This document shows, piece by piece, positions 17,761 to 26,541 of a DNA stretch of 64,000 bases (its first letter is position 1; every line of letters begins with the position of its first letter). Location of the stretch: the NCBI RefSeq assembly GCF_900107455.1, contig NZ_FNQB01000003.1, positions 868,001-932,000 on the forward strand, written 5' to 3'. The DNA comes from Asanoa ishikariensis (GTDB taxonomy: Bacteria > Actinomycetota > Actinomycetes > Mycobacteriales > Micromonosporaceae). Both the position numbers and the translations under genes were made by a program. The notes below the pieces were generated by a model. The model had not been told where the DNA came from, made no database searches, and was given only the letters and a program-made list of their open reading frames with translations.

Positions 17761-18497
17761 CGCACCCGTTCGAGGTACGCGAAGAGTTCACCGTCGACGC
17801 CACGCCGGACCAGGTCTGGGAGGCGATCACGTCGGGGGCGGCGGTCGACTCCTGGCTCATGGGGCGCACCGAGGTCGACAGCGCCAGCAAGAGCGCGACG
17901 TTCGAGATGTTCGGGCACACCTCCCGCTCCAGCATCACGGCCTGGGAGCCCGGCCGGCACTTCGCGACGCAGGAGGACAAGAACCCGGACGGCACGTTCA
18001 TGGCCATGGAGTGGCTCATCGAGTCGCGCGACGGCGGCGGCGCGGTGGTGCGCTTCGTCCACAGTGGCCTGCTCGGCGACGACTGGGAAGCGGAATACAA
18101 CGGCCTGTCGATCGGCGACCGCGCGTACATGACGAAGCTCGCCGTCTATCTGAAGCACTTCGCTCCCCGCACCGCGACGAAGTCGGTCTTCCTGCCGGGG
18201 CCGATCACCAAGGACTCGTGGGCGGCCATGACGGCCGCGGTCGGCGCCGGCGCGGACGCCGCGAACGGCCAGCCGGCCCGGCTCGACGTGCCCGGGATCG
18301 CGCCGGTCGACGGGACGGTGGAGTTCGTGATCTCGCCGAGCTTCGTGGGCATGCGCACCGACGACGCGATCTACACGCTGATCCACGGCTACAACGACAT
18401 GGTCTTCGCGACCGCGCACTACTTCGACGACCGCGACCGGTCGACCGAGACCGAGGCGTGGCAGAACTGGCTGAGCAGCCTCGCCACGGCCGACTAG
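17757..18497 (+). CDS. SRPBCC (AHSA1-like) domain protein
   Basis: This 246-residue protein begins with an AHSA1-type START/SRPBCC fold (EVREEFTVDATPDQVWEAIT, then a WLIESRDGGGAVVRFVHSGLLGDDW strand pair), which forms a hydrophobic ligand pocket. The C-terminal half (about 150-246) is an extra domain with FVISPSFVGMRTDDAIYTL. It is cytosolic and its ligand is unknown. The ATG overlaps the regulator stop codon, and the gene ends 4 bp into the convergent FAH gene. Confidence 0.82.
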   Translation: MTHPFEVREEFTVDATPDQVWEAITSGAAVDSWLMGRTEVDSASKSATFEMFGHTSRSSITAWEPGRHFATQEDKNPDGTFMAMEWLIESRDGGGAVVRFVHSGLLGDDWEAEYNGLSIGDRAYMTKLAVYLKHFAPRTATKSVFLPGPITKDSWAAMTAAVGAGADAANGQPARLDVPGIAPVDGTVEFVISPSFVGMRTDDAIYTLIHGYNDMVFATAHYFDDRDRSTETEAWQNWLSSLATAD

Positions 18498-19354
18498 GGA
18501 CGCTGGAAGTCGAAGTGCTCCTTGCCCACCACGACGGGGTTGGTCAGTTCGCCGACTCCGTCGATGGTGATGGTGACGACGTCGTCAGGGCGCAGCGTGA
18601 AGTCCATCGCGGGGGCCAGGCCGGTGCCGGTCGACAGGACGGCACCGTCCGGGAAGTTGTCGGCCCGGAACAGATAGTCGACGAGCTCCGCGTACGGGCG
18701 CTTGAGCCGGGCGGTCGACGTCGCGCCGGACCAGACCGCCACGCCTTCCCGGGTGACCCGCACGGACACGGTCAGGTCGCTGCCGTCGACCTCCCACGCC
18801 GGGCGGATGCCGGCCGACAGGGCGCACGCACCCGCGTACACCTTGGCCTGTGGCAGGTAGAGGGGGTTCTCCCCCTCGATCGACCGGGAGCTCATGTCGT
18901 TCGAGACCAGGTAGCCGGCGACCTCGCCGAACCGGTTGATCACCAGGGCCAGCTCCGGCTCCGGCACGTCGAGGCCGGAGTCGGCGCGGATAGCCACCGG
19001 CTCGCCGTCGACGACCACGCGCCAGGCAGCGGACTTGAAGAACAGCTCGGGGCGGGCGGCGTCGTAGACGCGGCCGTAGATGTCGGCCTCGCTGCTCTCC
19101 TCCATCCGCGCCTCGCGCGAACGCAGGTAGGTCACACCGGCCGCCCAGACCTCGGTGCCACCGTCGACCGGCGCGAGCAGCCGGGCGTCGTCGACCACGT
19201 CACCGGGCGCGGCGACCAGGTCGCGAATGTCGGCGACCGACTCGTGGAGCAGCGCGGCGACGGACGGCGCGGTCAGCTCGCGGACGACCCCGTCGACGCG
19301 AACGCCGACGCGCGCGGTGGCATCGTGTTCGCGGCGGTACCGGACAATGTGCAT
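18494..19354 (-). CDS. fumarylacetoacetate hydrolase-family protein (KdaD-like)
   Basis: The 286-residue protein belongs to the FAH superfamily of Mg-dependent C-C hydrolases and dehydratases. The segment AAGVTYLRSREARMEES then RPELFFKSAAWRVV, EPELALVINRFGEVAGY, NDMSSRSIEGENPLYLPQAK resembles 2-keto-3-deoxy-D-arabinonate dehydratases more than true fumarylacetoacetases, so a sugar-acid dehydratase role is my preferred inference. Metal ligands are likely the Glu residues of PEPEL and EES. A TACGCT box 7 nt before ATG 19354 suggests its own leaderless promoter downstream of the SDR gene. Confidence 0.82.
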   Translation of the reverse strand: MHIVRYRREHDATARVGVRVDGVVRELTAPSVAALLHESVADIRDLVAAPGDVVDDARLLAPVDGGTEVWAAGVTYLRSREARMEESSEADIYGRVYDAARPELFFKSAAWRVVVDGEPVAIRADSGLDVPEPELALVINRFGEVAGYLVSNDMSSRSIEGENPLYLPQAKVYAGACALSAGIRPAWEVDGSDLTVSVRVTREGVAVWSGATSTARLKRPYAELVDYLFRADNFPDGAVLSTGTGLAPAMDFTLRPDDVVTITIDGVGELTNPVVVGKEHFDFQRP

Positions 19355-19361
19355 GACCGGC

Positions 19362-19367
19362 AGCGTA
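19362..19367 (-). promoter_or_regulatory. leaderless -10 box (TACGCT)
   Basis: Minus-strand TACGCT lies 7 nt before ATG 19354 in the 16-bp gap after the SDR gene. Confidence 0.4.
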
Positions 19368-19370
19368 CGG

Positions 19371-20261
19371 CTAGCCGGCGCCGACCGCCTCTGCCGAAAT
19401 CTCCCACAATCGGGCGGCGTTGGCCGGGTCGACGGCGTACGGCGCGACGCCGGCCGCGGTGCCCGGCTGGTGCAGCCCCGCTTCGTGACAGTCCTCGAAG
19501 TACCGTCCGGACTCGCCCGCCAGCACGGGTGCGGTCGCCACGTAGGCCGAGGTCGCGGCGCCCTGCTCCGGCGACTTCCAGCCCGGGCCCGACGCGGCGC
19601 GGGCGTCCATCTCGGAGAGCTCCGCGTCCGACAGATGGTGCTGGAGGTGGCCGCGCACCCCACCCGGGTTGACCGCGTTGACAGTGACCCCGTCGTGCGC
19701 CCAGCGCCGCGCCGCCTCGACCGCGAACAGCACGTTGGCGGTCTTCGACTGGTCGTACGCGGTCGTCGGGTCGTACGTCCGGTGCTCGAAGTTGATGTCG
19801 TCGAAGTCGACCGGCGCGCGCAGATGCGATGCCGAGGTGACCGCGACGACCCGCCCACCGTCGTCGGTCTCGCCGAGCGCCGGATGCAGCGCGACGCTCA
19901 ACGCGAAATGACCGAGGTGGTTGGTCGCGAACTGAAGCTCCCAGCCCTGCGACGTGTGTGCCTCGGGGGTACGCATGACACCGGCGTTGTTGACCAGAAT
20001 GTGCAGCGGCCCGGTCCAGCGGTTGGCGAACGCCCGGACCGAGCCAAGATCGGAGAGGTCGAGCAACTCCCAACGCAGTCCCGCCGCGCGGCCCTGCGCG
20101 GGATCCCGCACCGCGACGGTGACCTGCGCGCCCGCGGCGGCAAGCGCCTTCGCGGTCGCCAGCCCGATCCCGGAGCCACCGCCGGTGACCACGGCCCGCT
20201 GTCCGGTGAGGTCGACATCCGCCACCACCTCGGCGGCGGTGGAGTCCGCGCCGAATGCCAT
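19371..20261 (-). CDS. short-chain dehydrogenase/reductase
   Basis: The 296-residue protein is a classical-type SDR. It shows the NAD(P) glycine motif VTGGGSGIG (residues ~26-34), LVNNAGVM, the active-site Ser in VVAVTSASHLRAP, and YDQSKTANVLFAVEAA carrying the YxxxK pair (Tyr-Asp-Gln-Ser-Lys), then VNAVNPGGVRG. It resembles the retinol/WW-domain-oxidoreductase-like SDR group. The ATG is at 20261. It lies 35 bp downstream of the KAP NTPase gene and 16 bp upstream of the FAH gene on the same strand, so a three-gene transcript is possible. Confidence 0.9.
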   Translation of the reverse strand: MAFGADSTAAEVVADVDLTGQRAVVTGGGSGIGLATAKALAAAGAQVTVAVRDPAQGRAAGLRWELLDLSDLGSVRAFANRWTGPLHILVNNAGVMRTPEAHTSQGWELQFATNHLGHFALSVALHPALGETDDGGRVVAVTSASHLRAPVDFDDINFEHRTYDPTTAYDQSKTANVLFAVEAARRWAHDGVTVNAVNPGGVRGHLQHHLSDAELSEMDARAASGPGWKSPEQGAATSAYVATAPVLAGESGRYFEDCHEAGLHQPGTAAGVAPYAVDPANAARLWEISAEAVGAG

Positions 20262-20296
20262 ACCTGGCACTTCCCCGGATCCGATGGTCGAAACGG

Positions 20297-22837
20297 TCAG
20301 GACTCGGGTGGGTCGATCACGGCCATTCCCCACGCGGCCCGGAACTCCGAGACGCGCCGCCACGCGAGGGCCCAGCTCGCGGCCATCTCGGCGCGGGCCC
20401 GGGCCAGCGTCTCGACGCCGGTGCCGGTCTCGACCCGCTCTCGCTCGTCGCTGCCCGCGGTGCCCAGGAAGGTGGCCACGGTCGCGAGGTGGTAGAGCGA
20501 CGTCGCGTGCGCCTGAAGCAACGCCGTGGCCGCCGGGTCGTCTATGTCCTTCGGCAGGTTGGCGATCTCGGCAACGTTGTCGAGCGTGCGAGTGTCGGCC
20601 CAGTCCGTGATGGCGACGACCTGCCGCCAGTCATTCTGCGCCCGCGCCGCCGTGCGCAGCGCGTGCAGTTGGGCTCGCGCCTGCTCTGTGCAGACCCGGC
20701 GGGCCAGGTCGCCGATCTCGTCCTTGCCCGTCCGGTCGCGGGCGGCGACCGTCGCACGGACCACGCGCACGACGTCGCGAGGCAGCCCACCGGCGAGCGC
20801 GTGGCACAGCACGGTCACCCCGCGCGGCAGGTCGATGACCCGTCTGGCGAGCATCGTGACCGTCGCGTCGTAGCTCAGCGGCTCCAGCCGGAGCATCTCG
20901 TCGAACGCGGTGTCGAACACGTCGCGGGTGGGCAGGCCGCGCTGGGCGAACCCGGCGAGCGCCTCCTCCGACACTGACACCAGGAAGTAGCAGCCGGGCA
21001 CGTGCGCCTCGAAGATCGCCTTGATGTCGTTCATGAACCGCACCGCAGCCTCGGGCGTCAGCTTGTCCAGTTCGTCGATCCCGATCACCACGGCCGCACC
21101 GTCCCGGGTCAGCGATGCGACATACGCGTGGAAGGCGGCGACGATCTCCGGATAGGTCAGTGGGACCCGGGCCATGCTCTCGCCACCGCTGACGGTGTGC
21201 TCGACGGCGACCGGGGTCTTCGGGATCGCGCCGATCTTGACCGCGTCGACCCAGCCGGTGGTGATGGTCTGCTGGTAGCGGATCCGGCGTAGCTGGGCCC
21301 GCGCCCGCTCAGCGAGCGGTTCGGGCGGCCGTGGTTCCGCCTCGAACCCGGCGTGCCAGCGCCGCCGTGCGGTCTCGAACCCGAAGCACCCGGCCAGGAA
21401 CACCGGGCCCCACAGGAACCCAGTATCAGGTGAGGTGTTCCAGGCCTGCGCCGCGGTCACCGCCAGCCCACCGATCAACGCCGCGACGGTCGCACTGGTC
21501 AGGCCCGCGTCCAGGGGCTGACCCGACCGAAGCGGCAGCGAATGCCGCCTCAGCACCGCTCGCATCCATGCGAGGGCGGCTGCCACGACGAAGACCACGA
21601 CGGCGAGCTGGTCGCCGGCCGTCACCGTGCCGGTCATCACCACGCCCGCGGTCAGGAGCCCCAGGCTGCCGAGGACCCCCGCGCCGGCGGCGTGCGGCAA
21701 CGCGACTGGCTCCTCGTCGATCACGGCGAGAGCGACCAGCGCCGGCAGGCCCAGGACAGCGAGCCCCAGGTAGGTGTCGGAGCGAGGGTTTCCGATGATC
21801 AACCACGCGGCGCCGGTGATGGCGAGACCGAGCGCCGCCAGGGCGACGACGATCCACATCACACGGCGATCGGCCTGCCGCCCCACCTGTTCCAGCGGCG
21901 AGCGGTATGTGCCCGTCTTGACCCGCAGGTCGGCGGCGCTGACCACCAGGTACGGTCCCAGCGCCCAGAGCGCCGCGACGACTGCCATCGCGGAGCCGGC
22001 GCCGGCCACCGTCGCGGGCGCCGACCGCACCGCTGCGACACCGGTGGCCACGAGGGCGACTCCGGCGGCCGCGGCCAGGATGGCACCGAAGAGGGGGATC
22101 TCGGACGTGAAGGTCGAGCCCCGCCGTGGTTCGTCCGGTTCCTCCGCCTGCGGATCGACCCGTAGGCAGAGCGAGGCGAACAGGTGCAGGAGGAAGTCCC
22201 GGGGCACGTACTCGACGGGAGCCGGAACGAACACCCCATGGGTCCTGTGGCGTTTGGCGAGCCAACCCGGTCCACATGCCGATCTGATCAACGTGGACTT
22301 GCCAATGCCGCGCGGCCCGGAGATACCGATCGCGCCGCCGCCGATCTGGTTCATCAGTAGGCGGAGCCGCACGAAGGACCCGGTGGCGAGCTCGTGCTCC
22401 GGTGCCGACATCTGGCGCAGGCCGGACGTGTCGGCGGCCTCGAACCGCGGCCGGTAACGCAGCTCGTGGTCCCGCTCGAGCGCGACGTTGATCCACTCGC
22501 GCATGGCCGGCAGGACAGCGCGCTCCAACAGCGACTTGACCAGAGCGTTCCGGGCCGTTACGCGGGCAGAGGGCGGCGAGCGCATCGCCAACAGATCTTC
22601 TAGATCTTGCAGATCGACTGCGTCGGGTGTGACGGGGGAGGTCGCCTCATAGGCCTCGGCCTCCGCGACGACGAGGCTACGCATGTCCGTCCAACCGGCG
22701 CGGACGTGCTCGGTCAGCTCGGCTTCGAGGGCTGTCCGTCGGTCGGCTCGGCCCACGGCCAGCCGGGTCAGCGCGCTCACGATCTCGCTGCTGGCCGTAG
22801 CGCGCGTGACGGCCGCCTCGAACACTTTGTCATCCAC
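20297..22837 (-). CDS. KAP-like P-loop NTPase with membrane insertion
   Basis: The 846-residue protein has a helical N-terminal region (1-165), Walker A SGPRGIGKST near 173-182, then roughly eight hydrophobic segments between about 240 and 500 (for example LFGAILAAAAGVALVATGVA and MWIVVALAALGLAITGAAW), and Walker B AVVIGIDELDK near 577-587, followed by a C-terminal helical domain with LPRDVVRVVRAT. Membrane helices placed inside the P-loop domain are the hallmark of KAP NTPases, the family of Kidins220/ARMS and the phage-exclusion protein PifA. The GTG start at 22837 is preceded by a weak GGTGG; the first in-frame ATG is about 50 codons further in. The protein probably acts at the inner membrane. 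Confidence 0.75.
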   Translation of the reverse strand: MDDKVFEAAVTRATASSEIVSALTRLAVGRADRRTALEAELTEHVRAGWTDMRSLVVAEAEAYEATSPVTPDAVDLQDLEDLLAMRSPPSARVTARNALVKSLLERAVLPAMREWINVALERDHELRYRPRFEAADTSGLRQMSAPEHELATGSFVRLRLLMNQIGGGAIGISGPRGIGKSTLIRSACGPGWLAKRHRTHGVFVPAPVEYVPRDFLLHLFASLCLRVDPQAEEPDEPRRGSTFTSEIPLFGAILAAAAGVALVATGVAAVRSAPATVAGAGSAMAVVAALWALGPYLVVSAADLRVKTGTYRSPLEQVGRQADRRVMWIVVALAALGLAITGAAWLIIGNPRSDTYLGLAVLGLPALVALAVIDEEPVALPHAAGAGVLGSLGLLTAGVVMTGTVTAGDQLAVVVFVVAAALAWMRAVLRRHSLPLRSGQPLDAGLTSATVAALIGGLAVTAAQAWNTSPDTGFLWGPVFLAGCFGFETARRRWHAGFEAEPRPPEPLAERARAQLRRIRYQQTITTGWVDAVKIGAIPKTPVAVEHTVSGGESMARVPLTYPEIVAAFHAYVASLTRDGAAVVIGIDELDKLTPEAAVRFMNDIKAIFEAHVPGCYFLVSVSEEALAGFAQRGLPTRDVFDTAFDEMLRLEPLSYDATVTMLARRVIDLPRGVTVLCHALAGGLPRDVVRVVRATVAARDRTGKDEIGDLARRVCTEQARAQLHALRTAARAQNDWRQVVAITDWADTRTLDNVAEIANLPKDIDDPAATALLQAHATSLYHLATVATFLGTAGSDERERVETGTGVETLARARAEMAASWALAWRRVSEFRAAWGMAVIDPPES

Positions 22838-22930
22838 TGTGCCACCATCGTGGCCACCTCGGCGGCGGTGCGGCAACGCCTGTCCGGGTGTCCGGTTGCG
22901 ACTCTTGGTCACGGCTGGTGAGCTGTGGGT

Positions 22931-23296
22931 ATGTCGGTAGGTGCGGTTTCGCAGATCCACGTCAGTGTGAGCGAGCTCGAGCGGTCCGTCCGGTTCTACC
23001 GGGACGTGCTCGGGGTGCCCTTCCTGTTTGATGTGCCGGGGCAGTCGATGGCGTTCTTCCAGAGCGGCGACGTGCGCCTCTATCTCGGCGTGCCCGAGTC
23101 CGAGGCGTTCGCCAGCAAGGTGACGCTCTACTTCAGCGTCGACGACCTCGTGGCCGAGCGCGAGCGGCTCGTCAAGGAAGGGGTCGGCTTCCTCGACGAG
23201 CCGCATCTCGTGCACCGCGACGAGCAGGGCGAGCTGTGGATGACGTTCTTCCGTGATCCGGACGGCCACAACCTGGCCCTGACCGAGACGCGTTAG
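22931..23296 (+). CDS. VOC-family (glyoxalase/bleomycin resistance) protein
   Basis: The 121-residue protein forms one vicinal-oxygen-chelate domain: QIHVSVSELERSVRFYRDVLGVPFLFDV, RLYLGVPE, and the C-terminal ELWMTFFRDPDGHNLALTE, with His in the first strand and Glu in the last as potential metal ligands. It may be a glyoxalase-like lyase or an antibiotic-binding protein. GTG 22925 is an alternative start. The last 4 bp overlap the convergent GH3 gene. Confidence 0.85.
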   Translation: MSVGAVSQIHVSVSELERSVRFYRDVLGVPFLFDVPGQSMAFFQSGDVRLYLGVPESEAFASKVTLYFSVDDLVAERERLVKEGVGFLDEPHLVHRDEQGELWMTFFRDPDGHNLALTETR

Positions 23297-26200
23297 AAGC
23301 CGGTCCGTCCGGCTCCGTACTGGTAGAGCGGGTTGCCGGTCGGCGTCGGCTGCTGGCCGGCGTCGATCTGGGCCCGCAGCGTGGCGCGCTGCGCCGCCGT
23401 GGCACCGAGGTCGTAGGGCAGGTCCCAGGCCTCGGTGGCGTCGGCCAGCACGTCACTGCCGCCCGGGCGGAGCACGTCGGCCAGGCTGCGCGGCAGTTGC
23501 CAGGGCAGCTTGCCGGTCGGCGCGTAGTCGCCGAACAGCAGGCTGGCCAGCGCCGGACCCATCTCCTCGCCACCGCGGTAGGTGACCACGATCGCGTTGG
23601 CGTCGGCGTTCCAGTCGGTGATCACGTACGGGCGGGGCAGCACCAGCGCGACCACCACCGGGATTCCGCGTGCCCGGAAACCCCTGATCAGCGCGAGCTG
23701 GTCCGGCGGCAGGTACGGTTGCTCCTTCACCCACTGTGTCCCGTGCGTGTAGGAGCCCTCCCCGACCGCCACGATCGCCACCTTCGGCGACGGCGCGTCA
23801 CCGGAGACCACGTTCACGCCCGCCTGTGCACCCCGGGCTCGGATGGCGTCCAGCATGGTCTGCGACCCGTACTCCTGGTGGAAGTAGCTGGTCCAGATGC
23901 AGCACGCCGAGGTGTCCGTGGCCCGCGGGCCGGCGACGACGACCGTGTCCCCCGCGTTCAGGCGCAACGGCAGCACCGCGCCGTCGTTCTTCAGCAGCGT
24001 CATCGCCTCGCGGGAGGCCTGGTTCGCCAACGCCGTGTACGACGGCTGGTGCATCCGGTACGGGCCGTTGACCGGGTCGCCGTAGGGGTTCTCGAAGAGC
24101 CCTAGCTGGAACTTGATCCGCAGGACCCGGCGCACCGCGTCGTCGATCCGCGCCGCGGGGACACCGGCGACGAACGAGGCGATCGAGAAGCCGACCGCGC
24201 CCGGGTCCGCGCCGCCCATCACGTCGGAGCCCGCGCGAGCCGCGCCGACCCAGGAGCCCCAGGGCAGCCAGTCGGTGGTGATCAGGCCCTGGTAGCCCAG
24301 GTTCTGCCGGAGGTACGCGAGGATCGGCGCGCTGTCACCGGCACCGGGGCCGCCCGGGTCCAGCAGCGACGAACCGGCGTACCCGGGCATGATGTTGACC
24401 GCGCCGGCCTCCATCGCGGCCCGGAACGGGATCATGTGGTACTTGATCGTGACCCCGTCGTACACGATCAGGGCCTCGCCGCCCGCACCCTCACCGGGCC
24501 AGTGCTTGACGGTGGCCAGCACCGAGGCCGGGTTGAGCTCCGGGCCACCCTGCAGGCCCGCCACCAGCGCCCGGGTCTGTGCCGCGGCCACGTACGCGTT
24601 CTCGCCGTTGCCCTCCTGGATGCGCGGGTAGAGCACCTTGGTGCCGACCTCGGCCAGCGGGCCGAGCACGCCGCGGGTGCCGACCTCGAGCTGCTCCCGG
24701 CGCTGCATGTCGCCGAGCTTGTAGTCCAGCGCGTAGTTGCGGGCCGCGGCCAGCGCGCTCTGCGTCGGGTACGTCGTCTGGTAGCCGTGGATGGTGTCGC
24801 CGGCCGAAACGAACGGGATGCCCAGCCGGGTGCCGGACGAGCCGAGCAGCGCCGCGTGCAGGTCGGCCGCACCGGCCGGGCCGAAGTGCCAGCCGGAGCG
24901 CGGGAAGGCCTGCGCGTTGTAGAACATCTGGTACGCCTTCTCCTCGGCCGTCATCCGGCCGAGCAGGTCGTTGACCCGCGTCTCGATCGGCTGCCGCCAG
25001 TCCTCGTACGGCGCGATCGAGCCGTTGCGGTCGAGGTCCCGCGCACCGGCGACGACGTTCACGCCGTCGGCGACGGTCTCCAGCGTGGGCACGTAGACGC
25101 TGAAGCGGCGGATGTTCGACGTGCTGCTGCCGGTGGTGACGTACCACTTGTAGGTCCAGCGGTCGGCCATGTCCCAGCTCGGGGTGTAGCTGGTGCCGGT
25201 CACGGTGGCGACCCGCGTGTAGAGGTCGATCAGGTTGCCGGCCGCGGAGAAGTCGTAGTCGGTGCGGCTGACGTTGATCCAGACCTGGTAGCTCGTCGCG
25301 CCGCCGACCGCGGCCCAGGACAGCACCGGGCGTCGGGTGGTGGTGACCATCGCGGCGTCGGCCGGCGCGGTCAACGCGAACTGCCCGGTCGTCGCAGGTG
25401 GGCGGGTCGGGCTGGACAGCAACGGCGGGGTTGTGGCGCTGGTGTCGAGCGTGCCGAACGCCTGGAACTCCCAGAGCGAGTAGCCGTAGCCGGTCGCCCG
25501 CGCGGTGCCGTACATCCGCAGGAACCGACCGCTGCCGTTGACCGCGAGCCGCTCGACGCCGCCACGCCCGGCGGCGGTCGTGTAGATGGTCGTCCAGGTG
25601 GTGCCGTTGGTCGAGGTCTCCAGGCGGTACGCCGAGGCGTAGGCCCCCTCCCAGTTGAGCACCACCTGGTTGATGCTGGCGGTGCCGCCGAAGTCGATGC
25701 TGATCCACTGTGGATCGGCGAAGAGGCTGGACCAGCGGGTGTTGGTGCGGCCGTCGAGCGCGGCCGCCGGGGCGTTGCCGCCCTCGTACGACGAGGCGGC
25801 GACCGTCTTGAACGCGGAGATCGGCGTGCCGCCGGCCGGTGGTGGGTCGGTGGGCCCGCCGCCGCCGGTGGTGCCGAAGACCCGGAACTCCCACAGCGAG
25901 TAGCCATAGCCGGTGGTCCGGGCGGTGCCGTACATCCGCACGTAGCGCCCGGATCCGGTGACGGCCAGCGTCTGCGTGCCGCCGGCCCCGGTGGTGGTCG
26001 AGTAGATCGACTGCCATGGCCCGCCGGCCGCGGCGGAGACCTGGAGCTCGAAGGACCGCGCGGCCGCGGTCTCCCATACGAGCTCGACCTGGTCGACGGC
26101 GTACGTGGCACCGAGGTCGATCTGGATCCACTGTGGATCGGTGAAGACGCTGGACCAGCGGGTGCCGGCGTTGCCGTCGACGGCGGCCGACGCGGGGGTG

Positions 26201-26352
26201 CCGGCGTTCTCCGCCGAGGAGGCGGTGGCCGTCTTGCCCTGGGAGATCAGCGGGCCGGCGGCCGCGGCCGGTGTGGCGGTCAGCGCGCCGGCGACGAGCA
26301 GGGTGAGGATCGCGCCGGCGACGAGCAGCCGGCGGCGGGGTGGGGCTGGCAT
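23293..26352 (-). CDS. secreted GH3 beta-glucosidase with two discoidin domains
   Basis: The 1019-residue protein has a signal peptide (LLVAGAILTLLVAGALTATPAAAA), two F5/8 type C (discoidin) carbohydrate-binding domains at about 35-165 and 185-305, an Ig-like linker domain (about 320-405) and a GH3 catalytic region from about 430 to the end. GH3 marks are RLGIPFVSAGDTIHGYQ, ATVKHWPGEG, the nucleophile Asp in GLITTDWLPW near residue 693 and MTLLKNDGAVLPL. GGAG lies 5 nt before ATG 26352. It likely trims glucans outside the cell. It is divergent from the GH64 gene, with shared palindromic operators between them. Confidence 0.9.
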   Translation of the reverse strand: MPAPPRRRLLVAGAILTLLVAGALTATPAAAAGPLISQGKTATASSAENAGTPASAAVDGNAGTRWSSVFTDPQWIQIDLGATYAVDQVELVWETAAARSFELQVSAAAGGPWQSIYSTTTGAGGTQTLAVTGSGRYVRMYGTARTTGYGYSLWEFRVFGTTGGGGPTDPPPAGGTPISAFKTVAASSYEGGNAPAAALDGRTNTRWSSLFADPQWISIDFGGTASINQVVLNWEGAYASAYRLETSTNGTTWTTIYTTAAGRGGVERLAVNGSGRFLRMYGTARATGYGYSLWEFQAFGTLDTSATTPPLLSSPTRPPATTGQFALTAPADAAMVTTTRRPVLSWAAVGGATSYQVWINVSRTDYDFSAAGNLIDLYTRVATVTGTSYTPSWDMADRWTYKWYVTTGSSTSNIRRFSVYVPTLETVADGVNVVAGARDLDRNGSIAPYEDWRQPIETRVNDLLGRMTAEEKAYQMFYNAQAFPRSGWHFGPAGAADLHAALLGSSGTRLGIPFVSAGDTIHGYQTTYPTQSALAAARNYALDYKLGDMQRREQLEVGTRGVLGPLAEVGTKVLYPRIQEGNGENAYVAAAQTRALVAGLQGGPELNPASVLATVKHWPGEGAGGEALIVYDGVTIKYHMIPFRAAMEAGAVNIMPGYAGSSLLDPGGPGAGDSAPILAYLRQNLGYQGLITTDWLPWGSWVGAARAGSDVMGGADPGAVGFSIASFVAGVPAARIDDAVRRVLRIKFQLGLFENPYGDPVNGPYRMHQPSYTALANQASREAMTLLKNDGAVLPLRLNAGDTVVVAGPRATDTSACCIWTSYFHQEYGSQTMLDAIRARGAQAGVNVVSGDAPSPKVAIVAVGEGSYTHGTQWVKEQPYLPPDQLALIRGFRARGIPVVVALVLPRPYVITDWNADANAIVVTYRGGEEMGPALASLLFGDYAPTGKLPWQLPRSLADVLRPGGSDVLADATEAWDLPYDLGATAAQRATLRAQIDAGQQPTPTGNPLYQYGAGRTGF

Positions 26353-26382
26353 GTGCACTCCAATACGGGGACGGTCGGATTT

Positions 26383-26396
26383 GGAGAGCGCTCTCC
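26383..26396 (-). promoter_or_regulatory. LacI-type operator 1 (upstream of GH3)
   Basis: GGAGAGCGCTCTCC is a perfect 14-bp palindrome with the central CG pair typical of LacI-family sites such as CebR boxes. It lies 31 bp upstream of the GH3 start codon, where a repressor would block the transcript. Confidence 0.65.
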
Positions 26397-26432
26397 CACA
26401 GGGTCACGACTCGGGCCGCTCCAGTCAAGGGC

Positions 26433-26444
26433 GCGAATATTCGC
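26433..26444. promoter_or_regulatory. central palindrome GCGAATATTCGC
   Basis: This 12-bp perfect palindrome sits in the AT-richest part of the 189-bp divergent region. Beside it, TTGTC (26447-26451) and GACAA (26464-26468) form a further inverted repeat that also contains TTGACA on the plus strand. It may be a second operator type or part of the promoter DNA. Confidence 0.4.
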
Positions 26445-26498
26445 CGTTGTCGAATTGGTTCTTGACAAGGCCGCCGGACGGGACGAGCGTCTCCGCCT

Positions 26499-26510
26499 GA
26501 GAGCGCTCTC
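26499..26510 (+). promoter_or_regulatory. LacI-type operator 2 (upstream of GH64)
   Basis: GAGAGCGCTCTC is identical in its 12-bp core to operator 1 and lies 32 bp before the GH64 start codon. The symmetric placement suggests that one LacI-family repressor controls both genes; no such regulator gene is in this window. Confidence 0.65.
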
Positions 26511-26541
26511 TCACCCTGCTTCCGTCCCCGCAGGAGTCGCG

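Noticed and set aside
22838-23269. N-terminal extension of the KAP-like NTPase
   Set aside because: It runs antisense through the VOC gene and has shadow composition.
24436-26541. Long plus-strand open frame opposite the GH3 gene, joined to GH64
   Set aside because: The upstream half is an antisense shadow of GH3; the GH64 gene starts at ATG 26542 with AGGAG and a signal peptide.
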